Below are positions 36,199 through 45,847 of a stretch of 64,000 nucleotides of DNA, piece after piece. Both the position numbers and the translations under genes were made by a program. This stretch comes from Streptomyces sp. CGMCC 4.7035 (GTDB lineage: Bacteria; Actinomycetota; Actinomycetes; Streptomycetales; Streptomycetaceae), in assembly GCF_031583065.1 (NCBI RefSeq), contig NZ_CP134053.1, forward strand, positions 6,737,001-6,801,000, written 5' to 3'. Within the stretch, counting starts at the first letter, position 1; the number at the start of each line of letters is the position of its first letter. The notes beneath the pieces are model-generated. The model was given only the letters and a program-made list of their open reading frames with translations, had not been told where the DNA came from and did no database searches.

Positions 36199-37527
36199 AT
36201 GTCCCAGATGCCCCAGCCGACGGCGCTTTCGAGGTGCCCCAGTTGTGAGGAGCCCCTCGAATCGGGCGACCGCTTCTGCGGCGCCTGCGGGTACGACCTG
36301 TCGGTGGTGCCCGCCCCACCGCCGGACACCCCGACACTGACCATGAACGGCGCGGTGCCGCAGCCCCCGTCGGAGGTGGCCTCCGTGGACTGGCCGGCCG
36401 CCCCGACGCCGGGCGGCCCGGGCACGCACGCCCCGGTGCATCTGCCGACCGACCTCCAGGGCACCGACTCCGGCGGCTCCGAGCTGCCCGCGGCGAGCGA
36501 AGGCTCCAGGGGCGTACGGTTCGACCGTCCGGCCGAGCCCGACGACTACCACCTGGCGGCGCCGCAGCCCGTCGACCCGCGTACCGCCGACCTCGCGACG
36601 CCCCCGGCCGGCACCAAGGTCTGCGTGGCCTGCCGCGCGGGCCATGTGGACGGCGACGGCTACTGCGAGAACTGCGGCCACGCCCAGCCACGCGAACGCG
36701 ACCACATGGAGCAGGAGTTGGACGCTGTCGCCGCCGTCAGCGACCGCGGCCTGCGCCACCACCGCAACGAGGACGCGTTCGCCGTCTCCTCGACCGCGCT
36801 GCCCGACGGCTCGCCCGCCGTCGTCGCGATCGTGTGCGACGGCGTCTCCTCGGCGACCCGGCCCGACGAGGCCTCCCTGGCCGCCGCCCGGGCCGCGAAC
36901 GAGGCGCTGCTGGAGACCCTGCCGCGCGGCACGCACCCCCAGCAGGCGATGCACGACGCTATCGTCGTCGCCTCACACGCCGTCAACGCCCTGGCCGTCG
37001 AACCGGAGACGGCCCAGGAGCACGCCCCGCATCAGAACGCGCCCGCCTGCACCCTGGTCGGCGCCGTCGTCACCGCCGGTCTGCTCGTCGTCGGCTGGGT
37101 CGGCGACAGCCGCGCCTACTGGGTCCCGGTGGACCGCTCGGCGCCGCCGGCCCGGCTCACCGAGGACGACTCGTGGGCCGCGCAGATGGTGGCCGCGGGC
37201 CTGATGAGCGAGGCCCAGGCGTACGCCGACGAGCGCGCGCACGCGATCACGGGCTGGCTCGGCGCGGACGCGTACGAACTGGAGCCGCACACCGCTTCCT
37301 TCAAGCCGGACCGGCCGGGTGTAGTGGTGGTGTGCACGGACGGGTTGTGGAACTACGCCGAGGCCGCGGAGGAGATGGCCGAGGTGGTACCGCCCGACGC
37401 CGAGCGGCGGCCACTGCACACCGCCCGGGTGCTGGTGGGCCACGCCTTGGACGGCGGGGGCCACGACAACGTAACAGTGGCGGTCCTCCCGTTCCCGGCG
37501 CCGCCCCAGGGGGCAGGATCCGCCTGA
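36199..37527 (+). CDS. PP2C-family phosphatase with two N-terminal zinc ribbons
   Basis: 442 aa. Zinc ribbons are at Cys13/16/27/30 and Cys142/145/156/159, joined by a proline-rich linker. The PPM catalytic domain (about 172-430) has SDRGLRHHRNEDAF (Asp182, Glu191, Asp192), VCDGVSS (Asp214), GDSRAYW, CTDGLWNY (Asp381) and GGHDNVTV (Asp423), so all metal ligands are present. It starts three bases after the kinase stop and is the natural opposing enzyme for the PknG-like kinase. It is cytoplasmic. Confidence 0.94.
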   Translation: MSQMPQPTALSRCPSCEEPLESGDRFCGACGYDLSVVPAPPPDTPTLTMNGAVPQPPSEVASVDWPAAPTPGGPGTHAPVHLPTDLQGTDSGGSELPAASEGSRGVRFDRPAEPDDYHLAAPQPVDPRTADLATPPAGTKVCVACRAGHVDGDGYCENCGHAQPRERDHMEQELDAVAAVSDRGLRHHRNEDAFAVSSTALPDGSPAVVAIVCDGVSSATRPDEASLAAARAANEALLETLPRGTHPQQAMHDAIVVASHAVNALAVEPETAQEHAPHQNAPACTLVGAVVTAGLLVVGWVGDSRAYWVPVDRSAPPARLTEDDSWAAQMVAAGLMSEAQAYADERAHAITGWLGADAYELEPHTASFKPDRPGVVVVCTDGLWNYAEAAEEMAEVVPPDAERRPLHTARVLVGHALDGGGHDNVTVAVLPFPAPPQGAGSA

Positions 37528-37644
37528 GGGTGTCCTCGGACACGCCCGTGGCCGGCGCTGCCGGTCCCAGGACCGGAGGGGACCGGTCCACGACCAGTCA
37601 TCACCCCGGCAGCATCGGGGTCCTTGAGGGGGATCAGAGAGGCC

Positions 37645-38991
37645 ATGGCCAATTTCTCGAAGTCGAACGTGCCGCAGTTCTCGATGGACGTCTACCAGAA
37701 CGAGTACCTGCCGGAGGGCGGCCGCGAGGTCAACGCCATCGTGACGGTGACGGCGACCGGCGGCGGCACGATGGGAAGCGCGGTCAGGGCACCCCACCTC
37801 TACTCACCGGGGCAGGGCCCGAACGCGGCCGTGGCGATCATGGTCGACTGCTCCGGGTCCATGGACTACCCGCCGACCAAGATGCGCAACGCACGCGACG
37901 CGACGGCCGCGGCCATCGACACCCTGCGCGACGGCGTGCACTTCGCGGTGATCGGCGGCACCCATGTGGCCAAGGAGGTCTACCCCGGCAACGGACGGCT
38001 CGCGGTCGCCGACGCGACCACCCGCGACCAGGCCAAGCAGGCGCTGCGCAGGCTCAACGCGGGCGGTGGCACGGCGATCGGCACCTGGCTGCGCCTGGCC
38101 GACCGGCTGCTGTCCTCGGCGGACGTCTCCATCCGGCACGGCATCCTGCTCACCGACGGCCGCAACGAACACGAGTCGCCCGAGGACCTGAAGGCCGCGC
38201 TGGATTCCTGCGCCGGCCGTTTCACATGTGACGCGCGTGGAGTGGGCACCGACTGGGAGGTCAAGGAGGTCACCGGGATCGCCTCCGCGCTGCTCGGCAC
38301 CGCCGACATCGTCGCCGACCCGGCCGGTCTGGCCGCCGACTTCACACGGATGATGGAGACGGCCATGGGCAAGGAGGTCGCGGACGTCTCGCTGCGGCTG
38401 TGGACGCCCGTCGGCACGGAGATCAAGTTCGTCAAGCAGGTGGCGCCCGCGGTCGAGGAACTGACCGGCCGCCGGGTCGAGGCGGGCCCGCGCGCGGGGG
38501 ACTATCCCACCGGCTCCTGGGGCGACGAGTCCCGCGACTACCACGTGTGCGTCCAGGTCCCGGCCGCGAACATCGGCCAGGAGATGCTGGCCGCCCGGGT
38601 CTCGCTGGTGATACCGCAGGGCGACGGCAGCGCCCAGAACCTCGGCGCGCAGGGGCTCGTACGGGCGGTGTGGACCGACGACATGGCGGCGTCCACGTCG
38701 ATCAACCCCCAGGTCGCGCACTACACAGGTCAGGCCGAACTGGCACAAGCGATCCAACAGGGACTGGACCTCCGTAAAGCGGGCGATTTCGATGGCGCAA
38801 CGGCCAAGCTGGGCCGGGCCGTTCAGCTCGCCAGTGCGTCGGGGAACGCGGATACTGCGAAACTGCTTGCGAAGGTGGTGGACGTGGTCGACGCGGCGAC
38901 AGGTACTGTGCGACTGAAGGCGAAGGTCGCGGAGGCCGACGAGATGACACTCGAAACACGGTCCACCAAGACTGTTCGTGTAAAGAAATGA
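37645..38991 (+). CDS. von Willebrand factor A domain protein
   Basis: 448 aa from an ATG at 37645 with GGGGGA and AGAGAGG upstream. The VWA domain (about 60-230) has a complete MIDAS, DCSGSM (Asp68, Ser70, Ser72), a Thr in GGGTAIGTWL and Asp in LLTDGRNE. A beta-rich middle and helical C-terminus (IQQGLDLRKAGDFDGATAKL) follow. There is no signal peptide, so it acts in the cytoplasm, probably as a metal-dependent binding partner in the phosphosignalling complex. It resembles VWA proteins found with FHA/PP2C/kinase genes. Confidence 0.93.
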   Translation: MANFSKSNVPQFSMDVYQNEYLPEGGREVNAIVTVTATGGGTMGSAVRAPHLYSPGQGPNAAVAIMVDCSGSMDYPPTKMRNARDATAAAIDTLRDGVHFAVIGGTHVAKEVYPGNGRLAVADATTRDQAKQALRRLNAGGGTAIGTWLRLADRLLSSADVSIRHGILLTDGRNEHESPEDLKAALDSCAGRFTCDARGVGTDWEVKEVTGIASALLGTADIVADPAGLAADFTRMMETAMGKEVADVSLRLWTPVGTEIKFVKQVAPAVEELTGRRVEAGPRAGDYPTGSWGDESRDYHVCVQVPAANIGQEMLAARVSLVIPQGDGSAQNLGAQGLVRAVWTDDMAASTSINPQVAHYTGQAELAQAIQQGLDLRKAGDFDGATAKLGRAVQLASASGNADTAKLLAKVVDVVDAATGTVRLKAKVAEADEMTLETRSTKTVRVKK

Positions 38992-39084
38992 CCTGAAAGT
39001 CCTGCCAGCAGCGAGCCCGACCCCCCGGGGTTGGAGAACCACGCCGGTCACAGCGACCGGAGAAGGAGAGGGGGAAGCGCCGAC

Positions 39085-40608
39085 ATGCCGACCTGCCCGA
39101 ACGGACACCAGTCGGGTTCCGACGACTGGTGCGAGGTCTGCGGTCACCGTATGGCCGGTGCCGTACCCCCGCCGCCTCCACCGCCGCCCGCCGGTTACGG
39201 CTACCCGCCGCCGGGTTCACCCCCGCCGCCTCCGGGCGCGGGCGGTCGGCCGGGGGGACATCCCCTGGCCGGCGCGCCGGCCAGGGAGCCGGAGCTCTGC
39301 CCGCAGTGCCGCACGCCCCGCGAGGGCGGCGCCCCGTTCTGCGAGGAGTGCCGGTGGAACTTCCTGACCAACACGGCGACCTCGTACACCCCCGCCGCAC
39401 CCCGCCCGCCGGCGTCGAACCCGGCGCCGCGCTTCCAGCAGGGCGGGCAGACCGCGCCGGGACCCGACTCGTACGACTACGAGAGGTCGCGGCCGTCCCA
39501 GGTGAACCGGCCCGCGGAACCGATTCCGCCGGGCCCGCCGTTCGGCGGCGAGCCGTCCCAGCCGCCGGGCTTCGGCGGGGACCCGTCGCGCCCGTCCGGC
39601 TTCGGGGGAGACTCCTCCCGTCCGCCGACCTTCGGGGGCGACCCTTCGCGTCCGCCGACCTTCGCAGGCGAGACCTCACGCCCGCCGGGCTTCGGGGGCG
39701 ACCCCTCGCGTCCTTCCGCCTTCGGTGCGGATCCGTCGCGTCCGGTTCCGCCGCCGCCCGGGACCGGTGGTCCTGGGGGTCCTGCCGGTCCTGGTGGTCC
39801 TGCCGGTCCTGGCGGTCCCGGTGGTCCTGCCGGTCCCAGTGGTCCCGGTGGTCCCGGTGGTCCCGGTGGTCCGCAGACCACGGCTCCGGGTGCCCGGCAG
39901 GCCTTCCAGCAGGGTGGTCTGCCCCCCGGGTTCCAGCGGCCCGCTTCGCCTCCTCCGCAGCCCGGCCAGGGCTTCCCGCCACCGGCCGCACCGCAGTCCG
40001 GCGGCCCGTCCTTCGGCGGCGGTGACGACGACTGGGTGATCTCGCCGCCGTCGTCCTCCCCCGCGGCAGGCGTGCCCGGCGGTCCTGGCGGTCCGGGACG
40101 TCCCGGTGGCCCTGGTGGCCCCGGCGGCGGTCAGGGCGGTGGCTACGGCTACCCGCAGCCCGGCTCCACCCAGGCCCCGCCCCGTCCTTACGAGCAGCAG
40201 CCGGCGACCTGGACCGCGACCATCGGCCCGGACCGCGAGTACTTCATGGCGATGATGCAGCGTTCCGGCCCCGAGGCCGCGGGCCTGAACCTGCCGGCGT
40301 ACTCACCGGAGCAGCAGCGCGCGCTCACCGGCAACCAGGTCACCATCGGCCGCCGCCGCCACTCCACCGGCGACACCCCCGACATCGACCTGTCGGTGCC
40401 GCCGGAGGACCCGGGCGTCTCGCACCAGCACGCGGTCCTGGTCCAGCAGCCGGACGGCTCCTGGGCGGTCGTCGACCAGAACTCCACGAACGGCACCACG
40501 GTCAACGGTGCCGAGGAGCCCATCCAGCCCTTCGTGCCGGTGCCCTTGCAGGACGGGGACCGAGTGCACGTGGGCGCGTGGACGACGATCACGATCCGCC
40601 GGGGCTGA
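39085..40608 (+). CDS. Double zinc-ribbon, Pro/Gly-repeat, FHA-domain protein
   Basis: 507 aa. Zinc ribbons lie at Cys4 (with His8)/Cys16/Cys19 and at Cys72/75/86/89. A long disordered linker (about 95-375) includes GFGGDPSRPP-type decapeptide repeats, then a GGPGGPAGP collagen-like tract. A C-terminal FHA domain (about 380-507) has Gly422-Arg423, Ser446-x-x-His449 and Asn469-Gly470, the residues that contact phosphothreonine. It closes the kinase/phosphatase/VWA block and is the best candidate for reading the kinase's phosphosites, in place of GarA. Only 42 bases separate its stop from the converging methyltransferase gene. Confidence 0.93.
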   Translation: MPTCPNGHQSGSDDWCEVCGHRMAGAVPPPPPPPPAGYGYPPPGSPPPPPGAGGRPGGHPLAGAPAREPELCPQCRTPREGGAPFCEECRWNFLTNTATSYTPAAPRPPASNPAPRFQQGGQTAPGPDSYDYERSRPSQVNRPAEPIPPGPPFGGEPSQPPGFGGDPSRPSGFGGDSSRPPTFGGDPSRPPTFAGETSRPPGFGGDPSRPSAFGADPSRPVPPPPGTGGPGGPAGPGGPAGPGGPGGPAGPSGPGGPGGPGGPQTTAPGARQAFQQGGLPPGFQRPASPPPQPGQGFPPPAAPQSGGPSFGGGDDDWVISPPSSSPAAGVPGGPGGPGRPGGPGGPGGGQGGGYGYPQPGSTQAPPRPYEQQPATWTATIGPDREYFMAMMQRSGPEAAGLNLPAYSPEQQRALTGNQVTIGRRRHSTGDTPDIDLSVPPEDPGVSHQHAVLVQQPDGSWAVVDQNSTNGTTVNGAEEPIQPFVPVPLQDGDRVHVGAWTTITIRRG

Positions 40609-40650
40609 GCGGCACGGTCGGCGCGGACGTACGGAACTACGGGACGGCGG

Positions 40651-41631
40651 TCACGGCAACGGCCAGGTGTACGGCCCCACGGGGTCGTCCAGCCAGGCCC
40701 AGGCGTGGTCGCCGTCGACCGTGATCCCGAACCGCTCGCGCGCCGGCCGGTCCTCGCGCTCCCACAGCATGTACGCCTCGAACGGGCCGAGGCTGCGCTG
40801 GGTCAGGGCCAGCAGGAACCGGAACAGCTCGTGGCTGCGGGCCCGGCGTGGCAGCCCGCCCAGGTCCTGCGGCTCCGGCTCGGTCCGCGTGTCGCCGCGC
40901 AGCGGCACGAAGTAGGCGGGCGTGTGCAGGAATCGCCCCTCGGCGTGCCCGGAGTCCCGCACCCACAGGGCGATCAACCCGGTCCCGAACGGCGCGAGGA
41001 CGCGCGCCCCCGGTTCGCACTGCGCCAGCCAGGCCCCCGGAACCGAGCTCAGCGTGCAGGTCGCGATGATCCGGTCGAAGGGCGCGCGCTCGGGCACACC
41101 ACACGCGCCGTCGCCCGTGACCACGGCCGGGTGGTAGCCCGCCGCCGCCAGGTGCTGCCGGGCTGACTCGGTGATCTCCGGGTCGAGATCGATCGTGGTG
41201 ACCAGGTCGTCGCCGAGGCGTTGGGCGAGCAGGGCCGCGTTGTAGCCGGAGCCGGCGCCGATCTCCAGGACGGCGTTCCCGTCCTCGACCTCCAGCTCGG
41301 TCAGCATCTGCGCCATCAGCGAGGGCTGGCTGCTGGAGGAGACCAGCTCGCCGTCGCGCACGAGGGTGGCCAGCGGGACATCGCTGTACGCGCCGCGCAG
41401 CCACTGCTGCCTGCGCTCGGGGTCGGGGTCGCCGCACGATCTGCGCTCATAGCCGCCCATGACGCCGATGTAGTAGTCCGGCACGAAGAGATGGCGCGGC
41501 ACCGCCTCGAACACCTCCCGCCAGGCGGGGGCGGCATCCCAGGCTCCGCTCGCGTCGATCTCCCGCACGAGTTCCGCCCGCGCCGATGTGGCGAGGTTCT
41601 CCAGATCGTGATCGAGAGCGTGCCCGGCCAT
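40651..41631 (-). CDS. Protein-L-isoaspartate O-methyltransferase-like methyltransferase
   Basis: 326 aa from the ATG at 41631 (GGAGG lies only one base upstream, so the start is uncertain; the frame is open to 41700). The PCMT substrate region (VPRHLFVPDYY) precedes SAM motif I VLEIGAGSGYNAALLAQRLG and TTIDLDPEIT. A C-terminal extension of about 110 residues with AYMLWEREDRPARERFGITV is typical of the longer actinobacterial FxLD/peptide-maturation or housekeeping type. The classical role is repair of isoaspartyl residues; a peptide-tailoring role is possible but no precursor peptide gene is seen next to it. Confidence 0.85.
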   Translation of the reverse strand: MAGHALDHDLENLATSARAELVREIDASGAWDAAPAWREVFEAVPRHLFVPDYYIGVMGGYERRSCGDPDPERRQQWLRGAYSDVPLATLVRDGELVSSSSQPSLMAQMLTELEVEDGNAVLEIGAGSGYNAALLAQRLGDDLVTTIDLDPEITESARQHLAAAGYHPAVVTGDGACGVPERAPFDRIIATCTLSSVPGAWLAQCEPGARVLAPFGTGLIALWVRDSGHAEGRFLHTPAYFVPLRGDTRTEPEPQDLGGLPRRARSHELFRFLLALTQRSLGPFEAYMLWEREDRPARERFGITVDGDHAWAWLDDPVGPYTWPLP

Positions 41632-41766
41632 GCCTCCACTGTGCCGCCGGAGACGACGCGAGGCGAGCCTGTGGCACACCCGATCCGGAACCCGTCCCAC
41701 CGGCGCTTCTCACTCCGTGGACCCCTGGTCCTAAGCCTTCCGTCCTCGGTCGTCGCGTCTGAGACC

Positions 41767-42180
41767 ATGGAGGACGTGAATGAGATTCGGCGCGGCACGC
41801 TGCAGGAGCAGACCTTCTACGAGCAGGTCGGCGGGGAGGAGACGTTCCGTCGCCTCGTGCACCGCTTCTACCAGGGGGTGGCCGAGGACCCGATCCTCAA
41901 GCCCATGTACCCCGAGGAGGACCTGGGCCCGGCCGAGGAGCGCCTCACCCTGTTCCTGATCCAGTACTGGGGCGGTCCGACGACGTACAGCGAGAACCGC
42001 GGCCACCCCCGGCTGCGCATGCGCCATGCCCCGTTCACCGTGGACCAGGCCGCCCATGACGCCTGGCTGAAGCACATGCGTGTCGCCGTCGACGAACTCG
42101 GCCTCTCCGAGGAGCACGAGTCCACGCTGTGGAAGTACCTGACGTACGCCGCCGCGTCGATGGTGAACACCGCCGGCTGA
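41767..42180 (+). CDS. Truncated haemoglobin (group II, GlbO-like)
   Basis: 137 aa from the ATG at 41767; a GTG at 41776 is an alternative. TrHb motifs are clear: FYEQVGGEETFRRLVHRFY (Tyr B10), the GG/PxxP turn, the proximal His in RMRHAPFTV and the Trp of AWLKHM at G8. The length is standard for group II. It binds O2/NO and may protect respiration. It lies divergent from the methyltransferase. Confidence 0.93.
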   Translation: MEDVNEIRRGTLQEQTFYEQVGGEETFRRLVHRFYQGVAEDPILKPMYPEEDLGPAEERLTLFLIQYWGGPTTYSENRGHPRLRMRHAPFTVDQAAHDAWLKHMRVAVDELGLSEEHESTLWKYLTYAAASMVNTAG

Positions 42181-42216
42181 GCCCCGCTCGGGCTCCGGGC
42201 CGCAGAGGCGTCCGCG

Positions 42217-42903
42217 TCAGCGGACGCTGATGCCCAGCACGCCGAGTCCCGCCCGGCGCACGGCGATCGACCCGTACGGCGTGCGCAGCCTGAGCCATGT
42301 GCCCGACGAGTACAGCCCCAGCGGCTCAGCGCCGGATGCCCGCCCGGCGGGGCGCAGAAAGCCGAGCGACTGCGCCGCGTGCACGGCCCGCACCGGAAGC
42401 CCTGTGTCCCCGACCGTGCGGGACCAGATCTCCCGGCCGGTACGGTCGAGTTCGGCGCGCGTCCGCCGCTCGGGCGCCAGCTCCTGCGTACGGGACCGGA
42501 ATTCGGCCACCGCCGCGGCCACGGTCGCCCGCAGCGCGTCGGGTGCCGGCAGTCCCGGCTCCGGTCGCCAGCCGCCGCGCGGCGGAAGGACCCCGGCCCA
42601 CGGCGGCCCGGTGACGGCGGCCGGCACGCCGGCCGTGGCCGCCGACTCGTCGACCGACTCCAGGAGTTCACCGGCCGACACGGTCACATCGAGCCCGGCG
42701 TCCAGCCCGTTGTCATACGGTTTGGCGAGCCGCACCGCACGGATCGCGAGCACCTCGAACGACGGCGGGCGCCCGAAGACCGCCAGCATCGTCCCGGTCG
42801 CCTGCAGACGCACCGCAGCACCACGGTCGTAGTGGATCAGGCGGGCCAGGAAGGCGGCCAGGTCCGCCGCCTCCCCCTCGTCGGCGAGGTGGAGCACCGT
42901 CAT
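42217..42903 (-). CDS. Conserved hypothetical protein, 228 aa
   Basis: Starts MTVLHLADEGEAADLAAFLA. It is predicted to be soluble with mixed alpha/beta content and a proline-rich middle; no catalytic motif or cysteine pair is seen. Its start overlaps the last codon of the thioesterase gene (ATGA-type overlap at 42900-42903), so it is co-translated with the thioesterase and EttA. I recognise no named family. Confidence 0.8.
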   Translation of the reverse strand: MTVLHLADEGEAADLAAFLARLIHYDRGAAVRLQATGTMLAVFGRPPSFEVLAIRAVRLAKPYDNGLDAGLDVTVSAGELLESVDESAATAGVPAAVTGPPWAGVLPPRGGWRPEPGLPAPDALRATVAAAVAEFRSRTQELAPERRTRAELDRTGREIWSRTVGDTGLPVRAVHAAQSLGFLRPAGRASGAEPLGLYSSGTWLRLRTPYGSIAVRRAGLGVLGISVR

Positions 42904-43310
42904 GCGGCGACGGCCTCCTCCTCGTCGTCCATGTACTCCCGCAGGAACTCGCGCTCCTCCGCGGTGATCCGGCGGGGCCGCTGCGCCTCGAAGTCGAACG
43001 GGACGATCACCGTCGAGGCACGGACGTAGACCTGCTCACCGTCCTTCACCTCGTAGGAGATGGTGAAGGACGCCGCCCTGATCTGCGTGACCCACAGCTC
43101 GATGTCCACCGGCGCGTGCCGGTGGACGAGCTGCCGCTTGTAGTCGATCTCATGGCGCGCCACCACCGACCCCTGCTGGAAGTCCTTGTCCGGGCGGAAC
43201 AGGAAGTCGATACGCGCTTCCTCCAGGTAGCGGAGAAACACCACGTTGTTGATGTGGCCGTATGCGTCCATGTCCGCCCAGCGCAGTGGGCAGCGGTAGA
43301 TGTGCCGCAA
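42900..43310 (-). CDS. Hot-dog fold acyl-CoA thioesterase (4HBT)
   Basis: 136 aa from a TTG at 43310 (LRHIYRCPLRWADMDAYGHI), two bases after the EttA stop, with CGGGG upstream. The 4HBT motif RWADMDAYGHINNVVFLRYL with catalytic Asp and the strand/helix order of a YbgC-like thioesterase are present. It probably hydrolyses short acyl-CoA thioesters. It is coupled to EttA upstream and to the hypothetical gene downstream. Confidence 0.92.
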   Translation of the reverse strand: MRHIYRCPLRWADMDAYGHINNVVFLRYLEEARIDFLFRPDKDFQQGSVVARHEIDYKRQLVHRHAPVDIELWVTQIRAASFTISYEVKDGEQVYVRASTVIVPFDFEAQRPRRITAEEREFLREYMDDEEEAVAA

Positions 43311-43312
43311 GA

Positions 43313-44977
<1,665 letters not shown>

Positions 44978-45238
44978 GAGAAACCGTCCGGCAGCTTGAA
45001 ATCTGGCAGTGGGCAGATACACCCCATCTTGCCTGACCGCTACCCCCGGATGGAAACCCGAATGGTCGAGGGGCTCTGACCTGGGGTTCCGCTGCTGAGG
45101 GCTGCGGCTCACCTGCCGCTGTCGGTCGTCGTTGGTCGGCCTCGGGTGGCCTCGGACGGCCCAGAGACGGCCCGGACGCCTCACCCGACCTCTGCTCTGA
45201 GCTGGGTCCGTCAGCATCCCGACGTCGAGGGGGAAGAC

Positions 45239-45568
45239 ATGGCACTGGGCCGTAAGGGATCACGGCACATAGTCGTGGACGGCACGATCTACCGCTGGCA
45301 GTTCAGGCGCAGACCCACCTACGGCCAGGCTCTCTGCTGGTTGCCGTGCACCTACGCAGTGGAGCATGCGGATCACCCTGGAACGACTCTCGTCGTTACG
45401 ACGAACCAGCCCCACACCGGCAACTGGCTCGGCCGTCCAGGCCACCCGGTACTGCCCTCTGACGTCGCCGACGCCATCGAGTCCGCCCTGCGGCAGGGCT
45501 GGGTCCCCACACGTGCGGGCTCACCGTTTCACCTCGACGAGTCGGCCGGCTTCTCGCCCTCGCCCTGA
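45239..45568 (+). CDS. Conserved hypothetical protein, 109 aa
   Basis: Starts MALGRKGSRHIVVDGTIYRW with GAGGGGG about eight bases upstream. The sequence has alternating beta-strand pattern with HIVVDGTIYRWQFRR, TLVVTTNQP and a C-terminal helix SDVADAIESALRQGW followed by PTRAGSPFHLD. From memory this is a small family seen often in Streptomyces; its function is unknown. It stands alone. Confidence 0.75.
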   Translation: MALGRKGSRHIVVDGTIYRWQFRRRPTYGQALCWLPCTYAVEHADHPGTTLVVTTNQPHTGNWLGRPGHPVLPSDVADAIESALRQGWVPTRAGSPFHLDESAGFSPSP

Positions 45569-45580
45569 ACGCCGTCTCCT

Positions 45581-45778
45581 CTATGGCCGCCGGTAGGCCG
45601 AAGCATCAGTGCCTGGTACCGGGGCCCTGCTGAAGCTCACGTAGGCGGGATGGTCGGGATCGCCGACCTCCATGAGGGCGAACAGATCCAGGTCATGGTT
45701 CGCGAACCGATGCAGGTATTGAAGGAACAGCTCCAGTTCCTCGTCGGACAACCGCTCCTCGTGCCGCTCGTTACGCAT
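45581..45778 (-). CDS. Small acidic hypothetical protein, 65 aa
   Basis: MRNERHEERLSDEELELFLQ is followed by HRFANHDLDLFALMEVGD. It is acidic and mostly helical, with no membrane segment. It converges with the 109-aa gene across 12 bases. The compositional pattern is protein-like and not a shadow of another gene. Its function is unknown. Confidence 0.6.
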   Translation of the reverse strand: MRNERHEERLSDEELELFLQYLHRFANHDLDLFALMEVGDPDHPAYVSFSRAPVPGTDASAYRRP

Positions 45779-45847
45779 GCGCTGCCTGCCCGGCTACCGG
45801 TTGATGGGTCGCTGGTGAGGGGCCTCTTCGTGCCCTCCCCTGTCGAC

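Noticed and set aside
39770..39890. GGTCCTG/GGTCCCG DNA repeats as a stand-alone repeat element
   Set aside because: They are in frame and encode the GGP triplets of the FHA protein linker, so they are part of the gene.
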